From positions 124,001-188,000 of the forward strand of contig NZ_CP137850.1 of the NCBI RefSeq assembly GCF_033546915.1: a DNA stretch of 64,000 nt, read 5' to 3'. Both the position numbers and the translations under genes were made by a program. The notes under the pieces are model-generated. The model had not been told where the DNA came from and did no database searches. It saw nothing but the letters and a program-made list of their open reading frames with translations. This DNA is from Mycoplasmopsis verecunda (GTDB taxonomy: Bacteria > Bacillota_I > Bacilli_A > Mycoplasmatales > Metamycoplasmataceae). This document shows, piece after piece, positions 1 to 8,753 of the stretch. Numbering within the stretch: the stretch's first letter is position 1; each line of letters begins with the position of its first letter.

Positions 1-38
1 AAGGTAAGATTCCAGGTATGAAGAAAGCGAGTTGATAA
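1..38 (+). CDS. rpsN: 30S ribosomal protein S14 (type Z), 3' end only
   Basis: Only the last 11 codons lie in the window. They read GKIPGMKKASW and then TAA. This is the usual C-terminus of the short zinc-binding type of S14, with the final tryptophan encoded by TGA. The position directly before rpsH matches the standard order of the spc operon. The rest of the gene, including the zinc cysteines, lies upstream of the window and cannot be assessed. Confidence 0.85.
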
Positions 39-40
39 TT

Positions 41-433
41 ATGTTTATTACAGATCCAATTGCAGATTTAGTTGTTCGTGTTAAGAATGCTAATGCTAGA
101 AAACATAAAACAGTTACAATTCCATACTCAAAACAAAAAGAAGCTATTGTTAAGCTTATTTTAAATGAAGGGTACATTGCATCATACACTGTTGAAGGCG
201 AAGGTGTTAACAAAAACATCGTTGTTACATTAAAATACAAGAAAAATAAATCAGCTATCGTTGATTTCAAAAGAGTATCAAAACCAGGACTTAGAGTTTA
301 TGCAACTGTGGAAGAAATTCCTAATGTTATCTCAGGTTTCGGAACAGTAATTATTTCTACATCAAAAGGACTTATGACAGGAAAACAAGCTAGAGAGGAA
401 AATGTAGGTGGTGAAATTATCGCTTACATTTGA
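41..433 (+). CDS. rpsH: 30S ribosomal protein S8
   Basis: S8 binds 16S rRNA helix 21 in the central domain of the small subunit. The 130-residue product starts MFITDPIADL and ends with the conserved S8 block near residues 105-130 (TSKGLMTGKQARE). The usual length is about 130 residues. I chose the ATG at 41, two bases after the rpsN stop, rather than a TTG at 32 that overlaps rpsN, because the family begins MxxTDPIAD. It lies between rpsN and rplF and is surely co-transcribed with them. Confidence 0.97.
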   Translation: MFITDPIADLVVRVKNANARKHKTVTIPYSKQKEAIVKLILNEGYIASYTVEGEGVNKNIVVTLKYKKNKSAIVDFKRVSKPGLRVYATVEEIPNVISGFGTVIISTSKGLMTGKQAREENVGGEIIAYI

Positions 434-448
434 TAATAGGTAAATAAC

Positions 449-988
449 ATGTCTCGTGTTGGAAATCGTGTTATAAATGTTCCTGCTGGAACAACTATTA
501 CTGTTGAAGGAAGCAAAGTTACTGTTTCTGGTAAACACGGAACTCTTGTTAGAGAATTTAGTCCATTAATTACTGTAAATGTAGAAAATAACCAAGTTAC
601 AACTCTTCGTGCAAATGAAGAAAAACACACCAAACAATTACACGGAACAACAAATGCCTTAATCGCAAACATGATTAAAGGTGTTTCAGAAGGATTCCAA
701 ATCGACCTTGAAATTAAAGGGGTTGGTTACAAAGCTGAACTTAGAGGAAATGAAATCGTTGTTAATGCCGGATATTCACACCCAGTTACTAAAAAAATAC
801 CTGCTGAATTAAAAGTAACTGTTGCTAAACCAACAGAAATTTCTATTTTCGGAAATGATAAAGAAGTTGTTGGACAATTTGCAGCAGTAGTTAGAGCAAT
901 TAGAAAACCAAGTGTATACTCAGGTAAAGGAATTGCTTACAAAGGTGAAAAACTTAGACGTAAAGAAGGGAAAACAGCTTCTAAATAA
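449..988 (+). CDS. rplF: 50S ribosomal protein L6
   Basis: L6 is a large-subunit protein that contacts 23S rRNA near the factor-binding site. The 179-residue product starts MSRVGNRVINVPAGT and carries the duplicated L6 fold. The C-terminal signature is near residues 150-170 (RKPSVYSGKGIAYKGEKLRRKEGK). Length matches the family. It sits 15 nt after rpsH and before rplR in the standard spc operon order. Confidence 0.97.
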   Translation: MSRVGNRVINVPAGTTITVEGSKVTVSGKHGTLVREFSPLITVNVENNQVTTLRANEEKHTKQLHGTTNALIANMIKGVSEGFQIDLEIKGVGYKAELRGNEIVVNAGYSHPVTKKIPAELKVTVAKPTEISIFGNDKEVVGQFAAVVRAIRKPSVYSGKGIAYKGEKLRRKEGKTASK

Positions 989-1012
989 TAAAGAAGTTGT
1001 GAGGTTAAAATT

Positions 1013-1363
1013 ATGAAAGCAAAATCAAGAAACGAAGCTAGAAAAGTTAAACATGTTCGTTTACGTCAACACATTAGTGGAACAGCTACAAAACCACGTT
1101 TAAATATATTCAAGTCACACCAAAACTTCTATGCACAAGTAATAGATGACACTAAAGGTGTTACATTACTTTCAGCAACAACATTACAAAAAGGTGTTTA
1201 TGCAGGTAACATTGAATCAGCAGCTAAATTAGGTGCTACAATGGGACAACAAATGGTTAAAATGGGTATTACTGAAGTAGTATTTGACCGTGGTGGATAT
1301 TTATACCATGGTAGAGTAAAAGCTTTTGCTGATGCAGTTAGAGAACAAGGAGTTAAATTCTAA
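1013..1363 (+). CDS. rplR: 50S ribosomal protein L18
   Basis: L18 binds 5S rRNA and helps place it on the large subunit. The 116-residue product has the basic N-terminus rich in Arg and Lys and the family C-terminus ([23 protein letters not shown]). Its start follows a GTGAGG ribosome binding site. Its TAA stop overlaps the ATG of rpsE (TAATG), so the two are translationally coupled. Confidence 0.97.
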   Translation: MKAKSRNEARKVKHVRLRQHISGTATKPRLNIFKSHQNFYAQVIDDTKGVTLLSATTLQKGVYAGNIESAAKLGATMGQQMVKMGITEVVFDRGGYLYHGRVKAFADAVREQGVKF

Positions 1364-2001
1364 TGGAAAACAAAAAAGAAGTTAAAGCAACAGAAGTTGC
1401 CGGAACAAAAGAAGTTGTAGCTAAAAGAGCTCCAAGAGCTCCAAGAAAAGCTCAAGAAGGTTCATCAGAACAACGTCCACGTCGTAACAACGGTGGAAAC
1501 AGAAGACCGCGTGCTCAAAAATTTGAATCAGAATTTAGTGAAAAAGTTGTAGATATCGCTCGTGTTACAAAAGTTGTTAAAGGTGGAAGAAGATTTAGTT
1601 TCTCAGCCTTTGTTGTTGTTGGAAATAAAAAAGGTTTAGTAGGATTTGGACACGGTAAGGCTAACGAAGTTCCAGATGCTATTAAAAAAGCTATTAAAGA
1701 TGCACAAAACAACCTTGTATCAGTTCCAGTTGTTAACGGAACTGTACCACACGAAATTAAAGCTAAATTCTTAGCTTCACGTGTATTACTTAAACCTGCT
1801 CCAAAAGGAAAAGGACTTATTGCTTCAGGAACAGTGCGTGCTGTTGTTGAATTAGCAGGATACACAGATATCGTTACTAAAACATATGGTTCACGTTCAA
1901 AAGCAAACGTTGTTAAAGCTACTGTAAAAGCATTACAAAACTTAAGAACTGTTGAAGAAATTGCTGAAATCAGAGATAAACAAGTAAAGGATTTTCAATA
2001 A
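1363..2001 (+). CDS. rpsE: 30S ribosomal protein S5 with N-terminal extension
   Basis: S5 helps maintain decoding accuracy in the small subunit. The product is 212 residues, about 45 longer than typical bacterial S5. The extra part is residues 1-55, a low-complexity stretch rich in Arg, Lys, Pro and Asn ([25 protein letters not shown]). The core begins near residue 58 with [20 protein letters not shown] and continues into a canonical S5 domain. No in-frame ATG lies at the core start, and the first ATG overlaps the rplR stop. The extension therefore appears to be translated. Confidence 0.95.
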   Translation: MENKKEVKATEVAGTKEVVAKRAPRAPRKAQEGSSEQRPRRNNGGNRRPRAQKFESEFSEKVVDIARVTKVVKGGRRFSFSAFVVVGNKKGLVGFGHGKANEVPDAIKKAIKDAQNNLVSVPVVNGTVPHEIKAKFLASRVLLKPAPKGKGLIASGTVRAVVELAGYTDIVTKTYGSRSKANVVKATVKALQNLRTVEEIAEIRDKQVKDFQ

Positions 2002-2004
2002 AAT

Positions 2005-2445
2005 ATGGCTATTAAATTAAATAATTTACAATTTGCTGAAGGTTCAAGACCAGAAAAACACCGTAAAGGTAGAGGACATGCTGCCGGTAAAGGTAAACAA
2101 GCTGGTAAAGGACAATCAGGTCAAAACAAACGTAAAGGTCACAGACTAGGATTCGAAGGGGGACAAACTCCTTGATTCCGTAGAATAGGTAAACGTGGAT
2201 TTAGAAACGTTAACCATGTTGAATATCAAGTTATTAATCTTTCTGATTTAGAAGCAAAATTTAACGACGGTGATACTATTACTTTAGAAACATTATTTGA
2301 CTCAAATTTAATCAAAAGACAAATGCCTGTTAAATTATTAGGTAACGGTGAACTAAACAAAAAATTAACAATCTATGTTCATAAAGCATCAGCTTCTGCT
2401 AAAGAAGCTTTCCAAAAAGTTGGTGGAACAATTCACGAATTATAA
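2005..2445 (+). CDS. rplO: 50S ribosomal protein L15
   Basis: L15 is a late large-subunit assembly protein. The 146-residue product has the typical Gly/Lys-rich N-terminus (residues 18-50, [20 protein letters not shown]), then [12 protein letters not shown], where the tryptophan is TGA. It starts 3 nt after rpsE, with no rpmD (L30) gene between them, as in other mycoplasmas. A strong terminator follows within 15 nt of the stop, so secY is not the next gene here. Confidence 0.96.
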
Positions 2446-2457
2446 TAATCATTTCAG

Positions 2458-2479
2458 CCAAGCGAAAGCTTGGTTTTTT
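2458..2479 (+). terminator. Intrinsic terminator after rplO
   Basis: A perfect 6 bp stem (CCAAGC / GCTTGG) with a GAAA loop is followed by six T. It ends the ribosomal protein operon. Confidence 0.9.
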
Positions 2480-2503
2480 ATATAGCAATTTAATAATTAA
2501 ATG

Positions 2504-2509
2504 TATAAT
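2504..2509 (+). promoter_or_regulatory. -10 box of upp
   Basis: TATAAT lies 24 nt before the chosen upp start, directly after the operon terminator. Confidence 0.6.
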
Positions 2510-2533
2510 AAAAAGAAATTTAGCGAGGTAATA

Positions 2534-3157
2534 ATGGTAACGGTATTTAATCACCCATTAATTAATATAAAATTAAGTAAAATGAGAGATAAGCATACTT
2601 CTCATAAGGAATTCAGAAATAACTTAAATGAAATAGCTTCATTAATGGTTTATGAAATAATGCGAGATTATAAATGCATAAAAACAAGCGGAATAACTCC
2701 TCTAAATATAGAATATGAAGGGTATAAATTTGATAAAGAAATAGTTATTATTCCTATTCTAAGAGCTGGTTTAGGGATGGTTGAAGGTATTTTAGATTTA
2801 ATACCAGAAGCTAGAGTTGGACACATTGGAATGTATAGAAATGAAGAAACATTGACTGTTACAGAATATTTTTTTAAAATCCCTAATGTATCAAAAGATT
2901 CAAAAATAATAGTAGTTGATCCTATGTTAGCAACTGGTGCATCTGCTTCTAATGCAATAAACAAGTTAGAAAGTTTAGGATTTAATGATATAACATTAGT
3001 TTCTTTGGTTGGTGTACAAGAGGGGATAAATACAATACAAAAAAACCATCCCAAAGTTGATATATTTCTAGCTTCAAAAGATAAACATTTAAATGAAAAT
3101 AATTATATAGTTCCTGGACTAGGCGATGCTGGAGACCGTATTTTCGGCACTAAGTAA
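2534..3157 (+). CDS. upp: Uracil phosphoribosyltransferase
   Basis: The enzyme makes UMP from uracil and PRPP in pyrimidine salvage, a main pyrimidine source for mycoplasmas. The 207-residue product has the PRPP-binding loop VVDPMLATGASA around residues 127-138 and the uracil-binding C-terminal block GLGDAGDRIFGT. I chose the ATG at 2534, which follows GCGAGGT at 5-6 nt. The upstream in-frame ATG at 2501 would overlap the TATAAT box. It is a single-gene unit between a terminator and the tRNA pair. Confidence 0.95.
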   Translation: MVTVFNHPLINIKLSKMRDKHTSHKEFRNNLNEIASLMVYEIMRDYKCIKTSGITPLNIEYEGYKFDKEIVIIPILRAGLGMVEGILDLIPEARVGHIGMYRNEETLTVTEYFFKIPNVSKDSKIIVVDPMLATGASASNAINKLESLGFNDITLVSLVGVQEGINTIQKNHPKVDIFLASKDKHLNENNYIVPGLGDAGDRIFGTK

Positions 3158-3195
3158 AAAATAAAAAAAATTTACAGATTTATTAAAAGTTGTTA

Positions 3196-3201
3196 TATAA
3201 T
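3196..3201 (+). promoter_or_regulatory. -10 box of the tRNA-Tyr/tRNA-Gln unit
   Basis: TATAAT lies 17 nt before the first base of mature tRNA-Tyr. Confidence 0.6.
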
Positions 3202-3218
3202 ATATTAGCAACTTAAAT

Positions 3219-3302
3219 GGGGGGATAGCAAAGCGGCCAAATGCGGGTGGCTGTAACCCACTTTCTTAGGATTCGGGGGTTCGAATCCCTCTCCCCCCAC
3301 CA
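3219..3302 (+). tRNA. tRNA-Tyr (GTA)
   Basis: An 84 nt tRNA with encoded CCA. The acceptor stem is GGGGGGA / TCCCCCC, the anticodon GTA sits in the loop CTGTAAC, the variable arm is long as in bacterial tRNA-Tyr, and the T loop is TTCGAAT. Confidence 0.96.
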
Positions 3303-3307
3303 TTTAT

Positions 3308-3382
3308 TGCCCCATAGCCAAGCGGTAAGGCAGCGGGTTTTGGTTCCGCGATGCGTTAGTTCGAATCTAACTGGGGCAGCCA
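3308..3382 (+). tRNA. tRNA-Gln (TTG)
   Basis: A 75 nt tRNA with encoded CCA. The acceptor stem is TGCCCCA / TGGGGCA, the anticodon is TTG and the T loop is TTCGAAT. It lies 5 nt after tRNA-Tyr in the same unit. The GatCAB amidotransferase genes at 44.5-47.5 kb suggest Gln-tRNA is made through misacylated Glu-tRNA. Confidence 0.95.
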
Positions 3383-3385
3383 TAT

Positions 3386-3410
3386 CACCTTTTTAAAAAG
3401 GTGTTTTTTT
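3386..3410 (+). terminator. Terminator after tRNA-Gln
   Basis: The perfect palindrome CACCTTTTTAAAAAGGTG is followed by seven T. Confidence 0.9.
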
Positions 3411-3445
3411 ATACAAAAAATAGATAAAAAATAAAGGTTTTGTTT

Positions 3446-3451
3446 TATAAT
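3446..3451 (+). promoter_or_regulatory. -10 box of proS
   Basis: TATAAT ends 10 nt before the proS ATG and no Shine-Dalgarno lies between them. The mRNA would start at or within a few bases of the start codon. Confidence 0.6.
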
Positions 3452-3461
3452 ATAGCTAATT

Positions 3462-4910
<1,449 letters not shown>

Positions 4911-4926
4911 ATAATTATGATTTTAG

Positions 4927-4949
4927 AAATGGCAGTAATGCCATTTTTT
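4927..4949 (+). terminator. Terminator after proS
   Basis: The stem AAATGGCA / TGCCATTT with a GTAA loop runs into a T tract 17 nt after the stop. Confidence 0.88.
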
Positions 4950-5117
4950 AATAATTATGAATTTTTTTCAATACGGAATAAGAAAAAATTACCTTAAATA
5001 TGCAATTTTTGCAATAAAAACTTTTCAAAATTAGGAAAATTCAGTAAATTTGATTAAAAAAAGTTCATTTTTATAAAATTTTATATTTATATTGAGGAGG
5101 GCAACTAGAGAAAACAG

Positions 5118-5636
5118 ATGGAGAAGAATAAGAAAAATATAAAAGATATGTCATTAACTAATGACGACGACATAAAAACAGATATTGACCTTTTCCAAGA
5201 ATTAGCCGAGGATAGGGATATCGAAAAACTACAACAGTTATATAAAATTAATATGATTAATACAAAATTTTTATATGACACAATAACTTCCATTATAAAA
5301 AATATGGTGGAAGTGAAAAAAATAAATAATATGAAAAATAAAATGAAACTTACTTTTCTCTGAATACAATATATTAACAGTAGAGATTTAAGAATAAAAA
5401 AAGAAATTGAAGAATTAGAAGTTTATTGCAAGAACCCGCCAAGTGTTTTTAATTACATCTTATCTATAATGAGTAAAGAAAATGCTTGATTAATTCATAA
5501 AATCTTTTTAGATACCGAAACATCAAATGATAAGTATTGATATAAAAAATACTTTTCAAAAACTACATTTTATAAAAAAAAGCAAATAGCGATTATGGAA
5601 TTCGGTAGATACTTATTGCAAACAAGCGATGATTAA
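5118..5636 (+). CDS. Conserved mycoplasma protein, MG284/MPN403-like by position
   Basis: No function is known to me. The 172-residue product is hydrophilic, with an acidic N-terminus (residues 12-35) and predicted helices, no signal peptide and no membrane segment. Four tryptophans are TGA. The position directly after proS and before two further unknown genes and acpP matches M. genitalium MG283-MG287, so I assign it to the MG284-type family by synteny, not by alignment. AGGAGG at 5095-5100 is 17 nt before the ATG, unusually far. An in-frame TAG at 5106 excludes an earlier start. The next gene overlaps it by 8 nt. Confidence 0.8.
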
Positions 5637-6882
5637 TGTTGACTTTATTAATCAAAATGATAATTATATAGTCAATGAGAGAAAAGTTAAAGTTAATACA
5701 TTAGCAAATAGTAATGATTTCAATAATTTTAAAGCAAAATTTGCTATTAATGTTGATAGGATAGCAACAAATGGCATGACTGATATTTCCGTTGGATTTG
5801 AAGATGGATTATATGATTGAAAGAATAAAGATCTTTTACCACATGAACATATACTAGATACTGGTATAAATCTATTTAATGGATACAATTTAATTGTAAA
5901 TAAATTAGCTCAGAAAAAACTGGCGGTTGAAGTATCAATCTTTGCTAATTTAAAAGAAATTTATACATTTAGAGCAGATAAGTTGTTTGTGAAAAAATAC
6001 ATTACAAGAATACCATTTTCTACTTTAGGAATAGAGTTCTCGAAATTAAATAGCTTAATAATACAATTTTCATTACCTAAAGGTGTATTCACAGACGAAA
6101 GAAAATTAATAAAAGAGTATCAAATTATATTTGCTCCAGATTCAAAGGATAAAATACAGATAGCTCCTATATCAAATTCAATTAAATTACGTATACCATA
6201 TTCCTATCAATTTAATTTCGAAAGTTCAAAAACATATTGAAAAGAATTGCTTTATCATAATGTTATTATAAAAATTGCAGATATCAATAATAGGAAACCC
6301 TTATCACAAGTAGTTGAGGGCTATGAATATAATGATAAGAAAAAATTAAAATTCCCAAATGAGATTTTGTTTAACGAATATATTCCGCTTACATTTAATA
6401 ATATTATATTAAATGACTTTCTTACAGACAAAATATCATTAAAGACTATTATGAATGATAACAATAATCAATTATTATCAAATAATAATTCAGGAATTTA
6501 TTTTAAAGGCTTAATAAATGAATTGCTACTTACAGATGAAATAGACAAAAAAATAAGAAAAGTTGCCTCTCCTCAATCAAGTTATTCACTAAAAATTCCT
6601 TTCAGTTTTGATGGTGAATTTAACACGATATATTCTATTTCATCTAAATATTTCGATATTGACATAATAAAAAAATTTAAATCTATTGGAACTAGATTAT
6701 TTGAAGATAATTACACAAAGAAATTAAAGATTATAGTAGTTTCAAACCAAAAAAATTTAAATAATAAATATAGATATGTTATTAATCTAAAATCAGATTA
6801 TGTAAACTTATTTACGAATTCTTTTAATATCAATGATTATTTAATAATTGAAGATGAAAATAAACGAAAATATAAGAATTAA
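5629..6882 (+). CDS. Conserved mycoplasma protein, MG285-like by position
   Basis: A 417-residue protein of unknown role, read through two TGA tryptophan codons (5818 and 6238). It is rich in Ile, Asn and Lys with alternating hydrophobic residues that suggest beta structure. There is no signal peptide or clear transmembrane segment. Two stretches look alike, IPFSTLGIEFSKLNSLII near residue 123 and IPFSFDGEFNTIYSIS near residue 322, which may mark two repeats of one domain. It overlaps the preceding gene by 8 nt and the following one by 29 nt, so the three are probably made together. Confidence 0.78.
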
Positions 6883-7291
6883 ATATATTATTATAATAGC
6901 TCTTATAATTGGTTTTAGTATTGCTAGTGGAGTTGGTTGTTATTATATCTATAATTTTGTACAAACTAAAAAACAGAATAATAATCGAAATATTAGGGAT
7001 AACTTAATTAAAGATATAGATACAATACCAGTTTCTTCATTTATTCCGATTTTAGAAGATAGATATTTTCAAAAATTTGTAAATAAGGATAGATTTAATA
7101 ACAAATATATAGATCAAAATTTAATTAATGAGATTGTAAAAGATCTTGTTAGAAGACTAAAATCTAGTAATGGAAAATTTTATTTTGACTATGACATACT
7201 TTCGCAGCAACATGCCACTTTACGTGTTATGTATATAAGTGATGATTATAGTCAAAAAGATGAAAAAATATTTGAAATATTGCTTGATTAG
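6854..7291 (+). CDS. Small membrane-anchored protein, MG286-like by position
   Basis: A 145-residue protein with one N-terminal membrane segment (about residues 9-33, IKYIIIIALIIGFSIASGVG) followed by a soluble, charged domain. The topology suggests a signal anchor with the C-terminal domain probably outside the cell. No catalytic motif is seen. I chose the ATG at 6854 over a TTG at 6848. It overlaps the end of the upstream gene and ends 13 nt before acpP. Function is unknown. By order it corresponds to MG286 of M. genitalium. Confidence 0.75.
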   Translation: MKINENIRIKYIIIIALIIGFSIASGVGCYYIYNFVQTKKQNNNRNIRDNLIKDIDTIPVSSFIPILEDRYFQKFVNKDRFNNKYIDQNLINEIVKDLVRRLKSSNGKFYFDYDILSQQHATLRVMYISDDYSQKDEKIFEILLD

Positions 7292-7292
7292 T

Positions 7293-7298
7293 TATAAT
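7293..7298 (+). promoter_or_regulatory. -10 box before acpP
   Basis: TATAAT ends 6 nt before the acpP ATG. It would give a leaderless acpP mRNA in addition to read-through from the upstream genes. Confidence 0.5.
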
Positions 7299-7304
7299 AT
7301 TTCT

Positions 7305-7523
7305 ATGGATAATAGAAAAGAAATAATTTTATTAGAACTTAAAAAGTTATCAAAAAAGAAGAATATTTCTTTGGATGATAACATCAAGGAAATAGGAATT
7401 GATTCTTTAGATTTAGCTGAACTTGTATTTGAAGCAGAAGCTAAATTTGGTGTTGAACTCTCTGATGAACAATTAGCCGAGATCAAGACTGTAAAGGATA
7501 TAATTTCTATTTTTTCTAATTAA
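7305..7523 (+). CDS. acpP: Acyl carrier protein
   Basis: A 72-residue acidic protein that carries acyl groups on a phosphopantetheine arm. The attachment site GIDSLDLAEL is clear, with the modified serine at residue 34. The upstream in-frame extension to 7239 reads through the end of the previous gene and is unlikely, because the family begins just before the residues kept here. Its activating enzyme AcpS is encoded at 50566-50880 beside plsC. No fatty acid synthase genes are in the window, so it probably serves acyl transfer or lipid recycling. Confidence 0.93.
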   Translation: MDNRKEIILLELKKLSKKKNISLDDNIKEIGIDSLDLAELVFEAEAKFGVELSDEQLAEIKTVKDIISIFSN

Positions 7524-7532
7524 GTTTTATAG

Positions 7533-7538
7533 TATAAT
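7533..7538 (+). promoter_or_regulatory. -10 box of tRNA-Trp
   Basis: TATAAT lies 11 nt before the tRNA-Trp 5' end. Confidence 0.6.
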
Positions 7539-7549
7539 TCTAATGCGCT

Positions 7550-7624
7550 AGGAGTATAGTTCAACGGTAGAACAACGGGCTTCAACCCCGTGTGTTGTGG
7601 GTTCGAATCCTGCTACTCCTGCCA
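7550..7624 (+). tRNA. tRNA-Trp (TCA), reads UGA
   Basis: A 75 nt tRNA with encoded CCA. The acceptor stem is AGGAGTA / TACTCCT. The seven-base anticodon loop CTTCAAC places TCA at positions 34-36, so it decodes UGA (and UGG by wobble) as tryptophan. This is direct evidence for the mycoplasma genetic code and explains the many in-frame TGA codons. Confidence 0.96.
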
Positions 7625-7671
7625 TTTTTTTATTCCTTTTTTCTAAATAATAAAGTAAAATTAATAAACAT

Positions 7672-8682
7672 ATGAAAGAAAAAGAAATTAAATTTGGTGT
7701 TTTAGGAACTGGTGCTTTTGGCTCAGCACTTGCAAATATATTAATAGAAAATAATCATAAAGTAATAATGTATGGTATCTCTGAAGAAGAAATATTAGAT
7801 ATAAATAGAGGATATAATTCTAAATATTTTGGAACTACTAAATTTAGTAATCCTGATTTAATCTCTGCAACAAATAATTTAGATTATTTCTTAGACTCTA
7901 TTAATACAGCGATATTAGCGGTTCCTTCAGTTGCTGTTGAAAAATTAATGTCACAAGTATCATCTAAATTAGGTGAAAGAAAAATCAATTTACTAAATTT
8001 ATCAAAAGGATTAGAACCCAAGACAAAGCAATTTTTTTCACAGTATATTAATGAAAATTATGGAAAAAATATATCAAATTTCGCTTCCTTAATGGGACCT
8101 TCATTCGCAATTGAAGTTTTCCAAGGAAAATTAACAATGGTAAATGTGGTGGGAGCAAATTTGAAATTTAATGAAGAAATTGCTTCATATTTCAATAATG
8201 AACATTTCTATGTTAAACCATTTAATGAAATAAGAGGAGCTGAATTATTTTCAGCATTAAAAAATGTTCTAGCAATAGGATTAGGTATCACATCAGTTTT
8301 ATATCCTGGTCAAAACTCACATGCAGGTTTATTGACAATGGGAACTGGGGAAATATTTAATGTATATAAAGCTATGTATCCAAAAGGAGAAAACACAATA
8401 GGATACAACTTTTCCTCATTTGGAGATATCTTTTTAACTTGTTCATCACCGACAAGTCGTAATTTTTCGTTTGGAGCTAAGATTGCCTCTGATGGTGTAA
8501 AAAAAGCTTTAAATGAACAACAATTGACTATAGAAGGATATGATACAGCAAAAACCTTATCTAAAATAATTAAGGATTATAATATTAAAAATACACCTTT
8601 TTTATCAAATATTATTAGTATTTTATTTGAGGGAAAACCGCAATATGAAATTATAGATTTCCTTAAAGCTAAACCATTATAA
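7672..8682 (+). CDS. gpsA: Glycerol-3-phosphate dehydrogenase [NAD(P)+]
   Basis: Interconverts dihydroxyacetone phosphate and glycerol-3-phosphate and feeds phospholipid synthesis. The 336-residue product has the N-terminal Rossmann motif GVLGTGAFGSALAN (residues 8-22), the mid motif NLSKGLE and GPSFA, and the catalytic-lysine region ALKNVLAIGLG near residue 200. Length fits GpsA. It has no Shine-Dalgarno and an AT-rich upstream region. PlsC at 49.8 kb acts later in the same lipid pathway. Confidence 0.95.
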   Translation: MKEKEIKFGVLGTGAFGSALANILIENNHKVIMYGISEEEILDINRGYNSKYFGTTKFSNPDLISATNNLDYFLDSINTAILAVPSVAVEKLMSQVSSKLGERKINLLNLSKGLEPKTKQFFSQYINENYGKNISNFASLMGPSFAIEVFQGKLTMVNVVGANLKFNEEIASYFNNEHFYVKPFNEIRGAELFSALKNVLAIGLGITSVLYPGQNSHAGLLTMGTGEIFNVYKAMYPKGENTIGYNFSSFGDIFLTCSSPTSRNFSFGAKIASDGVKKALNEQQLTIEGYDTAKTLSKIIKDYNIKNTPFLSNIISILFEGKPQYEIIDFLKAKPL

Positions 8683-8753
8683 AAACATTGTTAAAAATGT
8701 AAAACAATGTAAAATATAAATATTAATTTAATAACACTTTTATAGGAGAAATA

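Noticed and set aside
1515-1865. Long minus-strand open frames opposite rpsE, upp, dnaJ, rpsB and tsf
   Set aside because: They are antisense shadows of well-identified genes, with no ribosome binding site and no family similarity.
2501-2533. Eleven-codon upstream extension of upp starting at an ATG
   Set aside because: It overlaps the TATAAT box and has no ribosome binding site; the ATG at 2534 follows GCGAGGT and fits the family start.
3300-3420. A selenocysteine or suppressor role for the TGA codons
   Set aside because: TGA occurs throughout housekeeping genes at tryptophan positions and a UCA tRNA-Trp is present, so the codon is simply reassigned.
8683-8753. Repeated ACAATGTAAAA / ATTGTTAAAAATGT motif before tig as an operator
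   Set aside because: Short AT-rich repeats like this arise by chance at this base composition, and no palindrome is formed.
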